DNA of 64,000 nt, taken from contig QCPC01000001.1 in NCBI GenBank assembly GCA_003212695.1, positions 62,001 through 126,000 of the forward strand, written 5' to 3'. The notes under the pieces were generated by a model. The model made no database searches. It saw only the letters and a program-made list of their open reading frames with translations, and was not told the origin of the DNA. The DNA comes from Prochlorococcus sp. AG-436-C13. GTDB lineage: Bacteria > Cyanobacteriota > Cyanobacteriia > PCC-6307 > Cyanobiaceae. The translations under genes and the position numbers were made by a program. This document shows, piece by piece, positions 51,631 to 59,678 of this stretch; position 1 is the first letter of the stretch, and the number at the start of each line of letters is the position of its first letter.

Positions 51631-51715
51631 CGGAGAGGGTGGGATTCGAACCCACGGACAGTTTCCTGTCAAACGATTTCGAGTCGTTCGCTTTCGACCA
51701 CTCAGCCACCTCTCC
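51631..51715 (-). tRNA. tRNA-Ser(CGA)
   Basis: Reverse complement GGAGAGGTGGCTGAGTGGTCGAAAGCGAACGACTCGAAATCGTTTGACAGGAAACTGTCCGTGGGTTCGAATCCCACCCTCTCCG; anticodon loop CTCGAAA. Confidence 0.97.
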
Positions 51716-51756
51716 CTATTGATAATTCTAATAAATACTATTAAGCCTTGATAAAG

Positions 51757-52782
51757 CTATTCCCATCCAGCTTTTGTCATAAGATCAATTGCTTTTGCAT
51801 TATATTTTCCCAATTGATAAATAGATACTTCATCAGGATTGAATTCTCCAAAAGTTTTAACCTCTGGGCTTTCGTTGAATCCCCTTAAAGGATGTTCAAA
51901 GGTTGGTCCTGCAAGACCTGAGCTTCCCTCTGGAGAAGCAAGGAATTCCAATAGCTGTATTGCTTCTTTTTTATTTGTCGCATATTTAGCTAATCCACCT
52001 GCACTAACATTCACATGTGCTGGATTAGGAGTTATCACTTCAACTTTTTTGGCAAGGTTTTTATCCTTAGTTCCATTTACTCCTGCTAACATTCGAGCGA
52101 CATAATAATGATTAACTATTCCGATACCACATTTACCCTGTGCGACTGCTCTAGTAATTCCTATATCCCCAGGGAAATATGGCTCTGAAACATTGGAAAT
52201 CATTTTATTCAGCCAACTATTAGTTTCTTTCTCTCCTCGTAAAACATATTGATTAGCAACTAATGACTGGTTATATGGGCTATTACGTTTTCGCAAGCAG
52301 ACTAATCCCATTAAAGATGGATCGGCTAAATCTGAATAGCTATTTATTTTGCCTACATCTACTACTTTTGGATTAGCAACCATAACCCTTACTCTTCTTG
52401 TAAGTGCATACCATCTCCCCCGTGAATCCTTATATTCATTGGGAACATTATCTTCTAACTTATTAGATTTATAAGGCTGTAGAAGACCTTCTTTCGCAGC
52501 ATTGCTTATTCTCGCTGCATCAACCAACAAAATTACATCTGCAGTTGATTTTTTCCCTTCTCTCTTTAATCGTTCAATTAAAGAAATGCCAGTAGCTTCT
52601 ATAAGCCTCACCTTTATACCCGTCTCCTCTGCAAATTTCTTAAAAACTTGTCTATCAGTATTGTAATGACGACCAGAATAAACTCGAACCTCTCTTCCAC
52701 CTGCTTGTATCAAATTTCCAGGAATTAACAACAAAGAACCAAATGCAACTGAAGAAATAAATCGAGCTATAGTGTTCATCAA
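51757..52782 (-). CDS. iron(III) ABC transporter substrate-binding protein (FutA/IdiA family)
   Basis: REVRVYSGRHYNTDRQVFKKFAEETGIKVRLIEA...GIGIVNHYYVARML. Confidence 0.92.
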   Translation of the reverse strand: MMNTIARFISSVAFGSLLLIPGNLIQAGGREVRVYSGRHYNTDRQVFKKFAEETGIKVRLIEATGISLIERLKREGKKSTADVILLVDAARISNAAKEGLLQPYKSNKLEDNVPNEYKDSRGRWYALTRRVRVMVANPKVVDVGKINSYSDLADPSLMGLVCLRKRNSPYNQSLVANQYVLRGEKETNSWLNKMISNVSEPYFPGDIGITRAVAQGKCGIGIVNHYYVARMLAGVNGTKDKNLAKKVEVITPNPAHVNVSAGGLAKYATNKKEAIQLLEFLASPEGSSGLAGPTFEHPLRGFNESPEVKTFGEFNPDEVSIYQLGKYNAKAIDLMTKAGWE

Positions 52783-52932
52783 AGGATTAAAGCAACTTTG
52801 AACGTATATTAAACATAAGCAAAGGCATCAAATCAGAAGTAAATAGCTCTAGTTAATTTTATACTTCATGATGTATCTTTTTGTTCACTACAGAAAATAG
52901 GAAAGTGCAAAATATAAATAGATAACAAATCA

Positions 52933-53172
52933 ATGATGAGTAAAAGGTCTCCTGTCGCTATTTTTCTCGCAGCATCAACATTAATGGCAACAACAGCCAT
53001 TTCTAATAATGTTAATGCTGGCGAAGGAGAGTATGGAGGATTAAAAGAGTGGACTACAGACCAAGGGGTTGACGAAGAAAGCACTCTTGATAAAGATGCT
53101 AAAAAAGCAAAGAAAAAAGCAAAGGATAATGATGTTTGTATACCTATTGGTGAAGGTGAAAATTGTTGGTAA
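52933..53172 (+). CDS. small secreted hypothetical protein
   Basis: Signal peptide MMSKRSPVAIFLAASTLMATTAISNNVNA. Confidence 0.65.
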   Translation: MMSKRSPVAIFLAASTLMATTAISNNVNAGEGEYGGLKEWTTDQGVDEESTLDKDAKKAKKKAKDNDVCIPIGEGENCW

Positions 53173-53232
53173 ATGCTTTCAATCAAAATTATTAATTTTA
53201 ACTAGAGCGAAATTCTTAACCCTTTGAAAATA

Positions 53233-53265
53233 AAAAAGAGTACTCGTTATATGAGCACTCTTTTA
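53233..53265. terminator. bidirectional hairpin terminator between convergent genes
   Basis: AAAAGAGTACTC-GTTATAT-GAGCACTCTTTT. Confidence 0.75.
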
Positions 53266-53300
53266 TGTGTATTGTTCAATCTAAATTTAATTTATTTAGA

Positions 53301-54557
53301 TTAGAACTTGAAAGTTGTTTGAATAAGCCCGCCAAAGTAATCATCATGGCCATTAGCATTTCCATCAACTCTATTCTGAGCACCAAAGATTGCTGGTGTC
53401 AAAGTTACTCCATCATTAAGTTTGTAATCATAATAGACCTCCCAAGTTAGTCCATTTTTGGCTCCATCATCCCCACCACCTCTGATGTCGGAGGCGATTG
53501 TTGGTGAAGCAACTGCTGCTGCAAGTCTGTTTCCATCGATAAAGGCATCCTTCCAAGTCAATCCTGTCATCCAAGCTGTTGTTGTTTGAACTTCAGTCCC
53601 AGTTTCAGTGTTATTAACGTCGGTCTTATCAAGACCAACTTGTACTGATGGAATAATACCTATTTCTTCTGGCTTCCAATAAGCTCTTAATCCAATCGCA
53701 TTAGAATCACCTGTAGTTACACCCGCCACGCTAGTAGAATTGTAGCCAGCCCAGTCATAACAAGTTGTATCTGTGGCACAAATATTCTTAGCATAAGCTA
53801 TAGACACTTGCATTCTGGGAGAACCATATTCAAGCTTGGAAAGCCATTTTGCCGCTGGATCGTTAGTCAACAAGCCAACAGTTGAGTTGTTTCCTGACCT
53901 TGCATGATAGTTAGATGAAAGTGCCCATCTAAAATCTGATCTGTTTTCTGTTGGTTGAGTCCAAGCAGCTCCAAAACCAGGGGATGTACTCGATCCATAT
54001 ACAGCTCCATTTCCACCTAAAGCATGAGATTTCAATACAGCCTTATAGATAGAAGGAGCACTAGCCAACATATAATAGCCTTCAATTCTAGGGCCAAACC
54101 ATGCTTTGAACTGACCAACAGGGAATTCATACCAAAGCTTGTCAACTGCTACAGCATCTGTGCTGTTGTGAGCTGCAGACAAGTGAGTACCGTAAGCAGT
54201 GTTTTCCCATGGTGTACCCGCCATGTCTCCTGCCTTGATTCGACTGTAGAGTCTATCTTCACCAGTGAAGCTTGTATTAACATCTAGCTTAGTTACATAA
54301 CCAGAAGTCAACCTATTACCCATTCCAGCTGTATCTGTATTGGCTGCTGGAACTAGATCATGGTCAGTATTTAGTGCACCAACATTGAAGGTGACTTTTG
54401 CCTTGATCTTGGTCGAAGTCTCGTAATCAGCGAATTGGCCTGCGCTTAAATCTTCTGAAGTTACCTTATCAAGGTTTACTTCGTTTGCTGTAGCAGCTAT
54501 AGGCGACAAAAGGCCTAGCGCAGCAGGTGCTACCAGCAATTGCTGGAAAAGTTTCAT
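53301..54557 (-). CDS. porin-like outer membrane protein
   Basis: MKLFQQLLVAPAALGLLSPIAATA signal, beta-rich, C-terminal FGGLIQTTFKF. Confidence 0.88.
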   Translation of the reverse strand: MKLFQQLLVAPAALGLLSPIAATANEVNLDKVTSEDLSAGQFADYETSTKIKAKVTFNVGALNTDHDLVPAANTDTAGMGNRLTSGYVTKLDVNTSFTGEDRLYSRIKAGDMAGTPWENTAYGTHLSAAHNSTDAVAVDKLWYEFPVGQFKAWFGPRIEGYYMLASAPSIYKAVLKSHALGGNGAVYGSSTSPGFGAAWTQPTENRSDFRWALSSNYHARSGNNSTVGLLTNDPAAKWLSKLEYGSPRMQVSIAYAKNICATDTTCYDWAGYNSTSVAGVTTGDSNAIGLRAYWKPEEIGIIPSVQVGLDKTDVNNTETGTEVQTTTAWMTGLTWKDAFIDGNRLAAAVASPTIASDIRGGGDDGAKNGLTWEVYYDYKLNDGVTLTPAIFGAQNRVDGNANGHDDYFGGLIQTTFKF

Positions 54558-54675
54558 TTAGGATTCCTCACAAAAAACCCAAGACATGGGTAAGCAAATT
54601 ATATCTACATTTATTCAGTGGTTCGAGTCGTCAGGATACAAGGCCATGTGACTTTTTATACAATTCCAAGTTTTT

Positions 54676-55545
54676 TTAGTCGTCAGATAAAGGAAAGCCT
54701 AATTCTTTTCTTTCTTTTAGCCATAAGTCTGCAACATTTTTAGCTAATTTTCTAATACGAGAGATTGTAGATGTCCTCTCAGTAACAGAAATAGCTCCTC
54801 GTGCTTCTAAAAGGTTAAAAACATGACTGCATTTGAGAACAAAATCTAGAGCAGGTGAAGAGAGATCTTTATCTATTAATGATTTGGCCTCATTCTCATA
54901 AAGATCAAACATTTTATTTAAGCGATTAGAATTAGATTCTTCAAAATTAAACTTACAGTTTGCCTTCTCGAAAGGCAGCCAAATATCTCCATAAGAGTGA
55001 GTCTTATTCCACTTTAAATCCCATATGCTTTCAACATTTTGTAAGTACATAGCTATTCGCTCTAATCCATATGTAATTTCAATGGATACTGGCCGACAAT
55101 CTAAACCTCCACATTGTTGAAAATATGTAAATTGAGTCACCTCCATTCCATCCAACCATACTTCCCATCCAACTCCCCATGCTCCAAGAGTGGGTGACTC
55201 CCAGTTATCTTCAACAAAGCGAATATCATGTTCTTGCTGTTTAACTCCTAGAGAATGAAGAGAAGAAAGATATAACTCTTGAATATCATCTGGAGATGGT
55301 TTGATAAGAACTTGATATTGAAAATAATGTTGCGCTCTATTTGGATTGTCGCCATACCTACCATCAGAAGGTCTTCGACATGGTTCTGCATAAGCCACTG
55401 ACCATGGTTCAGGACCAATTGCACGTAGAAATGTATGAGGGCTCATTGTTCCAGCGCCTTTCTCAGTGTCATATGGTTGCAATAAAAGACATCCCTTTTG
55501 GCTCCAAAAAGAATTCAATTTTGAAACAATGTCCTGAAAATACAT
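54676..55545 (-). CDS. glyQ: glycyl-tRNA synthetase alpha subunit
   Basis: [57 protein letters not shown]. Confidence 0.97.
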   Translation of the reverse strand: MYFQDIVSKLNSFWSQKGCLLLQPYDTEKGAGTMSPHTFLRAIGPEPWSVAYAEPCRRPSDGRYGDNPNRAQHYFQYQVLIKPSPDDIQELYLSSLHSLGVKQQEHDIRFVEDNWESPTLGAWGVGWEVWLDGMEVTQFTYFQQCGGLDCRPVSIEITYGLERIAMYLQNVESIWDLKWNKTHSYGDIWLPFEKANCKFNFEESNSNRLNKMFDLYENEAKSLIDKDLSSPALDFVLKCSHVFNLLEARGAISVTERTSTISRIRKLAKNVADLWLKERKELGFPLSDD

Positions 55546-55826
55546 AGGGTTATGTACTCCAGTGATTGCAAGGGTTTTTAGCAGTCAAATCCATTGATAG
55601 GTCATTGATAGGTCTCTGACATCCCAGTAAACAGGTTTCGAATTGATAGGTATGCTGATAGGTAAGAAGTTCCATACTTCATTGTCTCAAATAAGTACTT
55701 CAATCAAAAGGGTTCATAGGTGAATCCATACGACTTCTGTGAGTATTAAATCAAGAAAAATTTAAAATTCATTTAGAAGAACAATCTCAAGCTAGATTCT
55801 GTATGCAAATAAATTAAAAACTTTTA

Positions 55827-56171
55827 ATGATTGATTCATATAAAAGATTCTGGACCAAAGGATTTGATTTTGAAGGACGCTCAACCAGAAGTGATTACTG
55901 GTTGGCTGTACTTGCTAACTTCCTTATATATATTCTTATTCTGATTTTTACTGGTATTGCAGCATCCATAAGTGAACCTCTTGGAGGATTATTTGCGATG
56001 CTTTATTTCCTCTACGCTTTTGGGCAGATTATTCCCAGCATTTCATTGTCAATAAGACGTGTTAGAGATATGGGTAAGCCTTGGCAATGGATCTTTATCA
56101 ACTTAATTCCAATAATTGGAGGAATTTGGTTCATTATTCTTTTATGTCAGCCATCCATTCCAATTGCATAA
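55827..56171 (+). CDS. DUF805 membrane protein (single domain)
   Basis: FDFEGRSTRSDYWLAVL ... LSIRRVRDMGKPWQW. Confidence 0.88.
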   Translation: MIDSYKRFWTKGFDFEGRSTRSDYWLAVLANFLIYILILIFTGIAASISEPLGGLFAMLYFLYAFGQIIPSISLSIRRVRDMGKPWQWIFINLIPIIGGIWFIILLCQPSIPIA

Positions 56172-56550
56172 ATAATTGAAGCCTAAGCAATTCAATCTTG
56201 TAATTTTATTTGATAGCCAGTTGATCAGGATATCTTCAACCCTAAAAGGTCTTGCAATTACTACGCTTAAATGAAAATTGCAAAAATTCTCTAAAAATAT
56301 AATTTATTTTGCACAATTGACTTTTATTTTTTATTCCTAGGTATCTATATATAAAAAATTATCTTATGGCAATTAATAAATTAGTGTTCAATCTGAAGTA
56401 AAAATAGGTTATGAGTATTCAAATTATACTTTTTGCCTTAGTTGCTACTTGCTAATAAAGATATAATGGAACCCAACAGGCTGTATTCTCTTCCATAGCT
56501 TTCAAAATATCCTTCAAAGCTCCTATTTCCCAAAATCTTTTCATTTTATT

Positions 56551-57006
56551 ATGTCTTTAAAAGTTGGCGATGAAATACCTTCGTTTTCATTGTTAGATCA
56601 AACAGGTAAAACAAGGACAAGCAAAGAGTTTATAGGTAAACCATTGGTGCTATTCTTTTACCCTAAAGATGATACTCCTGGTTGCACTATTGAAGTATGT
56701 GGTTTTAGGGATAAATATGATTTATTTAAAATTCTTGGTGGCCAAGTATGTGGAATCAGCAATGGTAGCGAGAAAAGTCATCTATTATTTGCAAGTAAAA
56801 ACAAGCTTCAATATCCATTATTATGTGACGAAAATAATTCTTTAAGAAAAGAATTTGGAGTTCCAAAGTACTTGGGTATAATTGAAGGAAGAGTAACTTA
56901 TATAATTGATTCCAAAGGAATAATTAGGCATATTTTTGAAGATTTACTAAATGGATCAGCTCATATAAAGGAAGCACTCAAAGTACTTAAAGAAATACAA
57001 GCCTAA
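56551..57006 (+). CDS. peroxiredoxin (Bcp/PrxQ type)
   Basis: LVLFFYPKDDTPGCTIEVCGFRDKY. Confidence 0.93.
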   Translation: MSLKVGDEIPSFSLLDQTGKTRTSKEFIGKPLVLFFYPKDDTPGCTIEVCGFRDKYDLFKILGGQVCGISNGSEKSHLLFASKNKLQYPLLCDENNSLRKEFGVPKYLGIIEGRVTYIIDSKGIIRHIFEDLLNGSAHIKEALKVLKEIQA

Positions 57007-57059
57007 AAAATATAATTTCCAGATTAATTCTCAATCAAATTAAATAAACCCTTTAAAAT

Positions 57060-57471
57060 TTAGTTAAGAGAATAAGTACGTGCTTTAACAATTGCTATTT
57101 CAAAACTAAACTCTTTATAAAGTCGAACAACTTCAGAGCTAAGGGTGGAAAAGGTGACATCACCATCTAGACAAGAGTTTACTAACTCAGCAGCCTCGTA
57201 ACGAGTTAAAGCCTGCCCGAACCTAAGGCTTTGCAATGATGGATTGTCAATACAACCATAACTAGTACTTAAATTTTGGAGCGCCGTATAAGCCCAATCA
57301 CCTGGAAAAACATCTGAAAAAAAGAATGGATTGAGTCTGCTGTACTTCCTTAACAGATTTCTTAGTGAAACCAGAAACCTCTTTGTTAAAAACATCTGCT
57401 GCAAAAGCAGATAAAGGAACAAAAAAAACTAAAGGGGAAAAAGTCAACAGAATGAGCTTGGGAAGCTTCAT
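57060..57471 (-). pseudogene. truncated, frameshifted SLH-domain (porin N-terminus) remnant
   Basis: Signal MKLPKLILLTFSPLVFFVPLSAFAADVFNKEV... in one frame, then SDVFPGDWAYTALQNLSTSYGCI in the ORF-track frame; break in a T-rich tract; no barrel domain follows. Confidence 0.65.
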
Positions 57472-57839
57472 TAGGATTGCCCTTAAAGATATTTTCTACA
57501 TATTCTCGTTGTAACTCATATTTGATAAAATGCAAAGGTTAATTAAATCAGAGCCAAAGCAAGATCCTATAAGCAATTAATCTTTAAAACTATTTCCTGA
57601 AATGACCGATAATTTACAAAAAAGATTCATCCAAAAAAATTAGTTGGCCATTTTCAAGACCGATTTAACATGTTGGAAGTAATGAGGGAAAATTCTTCTT
57701 ATCGTAGAGGATATAAGTTGATTTAAGGTGAAAACCATTTCTTAATCTCAATCAATAAAGACTTTTAACTATTTCAAGCACAAAAACTTAATCACTGTAT
57801 TCTTTCCTATATCTATACAACTTTAGGAACGCTAAAAGT

Positions 57840-58904
57840 ATGCAGACCTACGGAAACCCAAATGTCACTTATGACTTTTGGGCTGGTAATTCTTCGGTTA
57901 CCAATCGCTCTGGTCGATTTATTGCCTCGCATGCTGCGCATACAGGAATGATCGCATTTGGGGCTGGTTCAAACACACTTTTTGAACTTTCTCGATTTGA
58001 CCCTTCGCTACCAATGGGAGACCAAGGGCTTATATTCTTGCCTCATCTGGCATCAGTAGGCATTGGCTTTGACGAGGCTGGAGTATGGACCGGAGCAGGC
58101 GTAGTAACTATTGCAATAGTCCATTTAATCCTCTCAATGGTTTATGGTGCTGGTGGCTTACTGCATGCGATTTACTTCCCTGATGACATGCAGAAAAGCA
58201 GTGTTCCTCAGGCAAGAAAGTTTAAATTAGAATGGGATAATCCAGATAATCAAACTTTTATTCTTGGTCACCACCTGATTTTGTTTGGTCTTGCTTGTGC
58301 ATGGTTTGTTGAATGGGCTCGAATTCACGGGATATATGACCCCGCAATTGGTGCAGTAAGACAAGTTAATTACAATCTTGACTTGTCAATGATTTGGGAA
58401 AGACAGGTTAATTTCTTAAATATAGATAGCCTTGAAGATGTTATGGGTGGGCACGCATTCTTGGCATTTGTTGAAATTACAGGTGGATGCTTCCATGCAA
58501 TAGCAGGTTCTACAAAATGGGAGGACAAACGCTTAGGGGAATACGACAGATTAAAAGGAGCTGGTCTACTTTCAGCTGAAGCAATTCTTTCCTTTAGCCT
58601 TGCAGGAATTGGCTGGATGGCAATAGTTGCTGCTTTCTGGGTTTCTCAAAATACAACTGTTTACCCTATAGAGTTTTACGGAGAGCCTTTGAATAGAGCT
58701 TTTGTAGTTGCTCCCGCGTTTGTTGATTCTATTGATTACAGTAATGGCATTGCACCATTAGGACATTCAGGAAGATGTTGGACAGCTAATTTTCATTACA
58801 TTGCTGGCTTCTTTGCTTTGCAAGGACACCTATGGCACGCACTACGTGCAATGGGATATAACTTCAAAGATTTAGCCGCTAAGTTAACTCCTAGTTCTAC
58901 ATAA
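57840..58904 (+). CDS. pcb: chlorophyll a/b light-harvesting protein Pcb (CP43'/IsiA family)
   Basis: MQTYGNPNVTYDFWAGNSSVTNRSGRFIASHAAHTGMIAFGAGSNTLFELSRF. Confidence 0.96.
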   Translation: MQTYGNPNVTYDFWAGNSSVTNRSGRFIASHAAHTGMIAFGAGSNTLFELSRFDPSLPMGDQGLIFLPHLASVGIGFDEAGVWTGAGVVTIAIVHLILSMVYGAGGLLHAIYFPDDMQKSSVPQARKFKLEWDNPDNQTFILGHHLILFGLACAWFVEWARIHGIYDPAIGAVRQVNYNLDLSMIWERQVNFLNIDSLEDVMGGHAFLAFVEITGGCFHAIAGSTKWEDKRLGEYDRLKGAGLLSAEAILSFSLAGIGWMAIVAAFWVSQNTTVYPIEFYGEPLNRAFVVAPAFVDSIDYSNGIAPLGHSGRCWTANFHYIAGFFALQGHLWHALRAMGYNFKDLAAKLTPSST

Positions 58905-58925
58905 CTGAATTACATAAGCATAAAA

Positions 58926-58955
58926 AAGCCTTGCTTTAACAGCAGGGTTTTTTTA
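58926..58955 (+). terminator. Rho-independent terminator downstream of pcb
   Basis: CCTTGCT-TTAAC-AGCAGGG followed by T-run. Confidence 0.75.
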
Positions 58956-59120
58956 TGCTTAAATATAATGGATTGAATTGATTACTAAAAATTTGCTCTA
59001 ATTAGCTTTGCTCTTAGAAATGATAAAGAAACATCTATTGTTAAAACTTAATTGGATATTATTTAAAATATCTAACAATTTAATTTAAAAAATCTAAGAA
59101 AAATTGAACATTTAATTATT

Positions 59121-59309
59121 TCAATTTTTATTTTCTCCCCATCTAGTTCCTATTTCAAACCCCCAAGCCTTAGCCAATTCCACAACTTGCTCATGATTAT
59201 CGCAAGAAGCTAATTCAGATCTTCTGCTAGGTATTTCATTCAATGAATCAACTAACAAGACAAGCTGTTTGACTTTAACTGTGAACTTTTCCAGATCTTC
59301 GTAAGACAT
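59121..59309 (-). CDS. small hypothetical protein, Nif11-like segment
   Basis: MSYEDLEKFTVKVKQLVLLVDSLNEIPSRRSELASCDNHEQVVELAKAWGFEIG; resembles a Nif11-type leader/regulatory domain. Confidence 0.55.
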   Translation of the reverse strand: MSYEDLEKFTVKVKQLVLLVDSLNEIPSRRSELASCDNHEQVVELAKAWGFEIGTRWGENKN

Positions 59310-59678
59310 CCTTTTTTATTCATAATAATAACCTGCTTGCAAGGACATAGCTCTTGATTTTTGGATTTATAAGACTCTAAGAAAATATGTCAGCAACCCA
59401 GCCAGCTCATGCTAGGGTGCTCTTAAGATTTTCTTTAGAATTGGTCGATGGAACTAAGCTCCCGCAAGAAAGCAGAGATCATTTCTGTAAAAAGAGACAG
59501 ACTTAGGCTGGCTCATATATTAATAATGACTATAGATAACATCGCCAAGAAAGCATCCCAAAAACTAATTAGCTAATAAGTCAAATAAAGACAATCATTT
59601 ATACGCGCCTGGTATTATAATTTTTACTGTTTATAATTTTTTGAATAAAATTTATATTCAATGTGGTCTTGGCAAATA

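Noticed and set aside
57840-58904. Pcb gene as an iron-stress IsiA acquisition in the island
   Set aside because: It lies outside the tRNA-Ser array in a core-like context and is an ordinary Prochlorococcus Pcb; regulation cannot be judged from sequence alone.
59387-59576. Two short overlapping ORFs (MSATQPAHARVLLRF... and MELSSRKKAEIISVKRDRLRLAHIL...)
   Set aside because: Too short, no family recognised and no clear expression signals; not enough support to call a gene.
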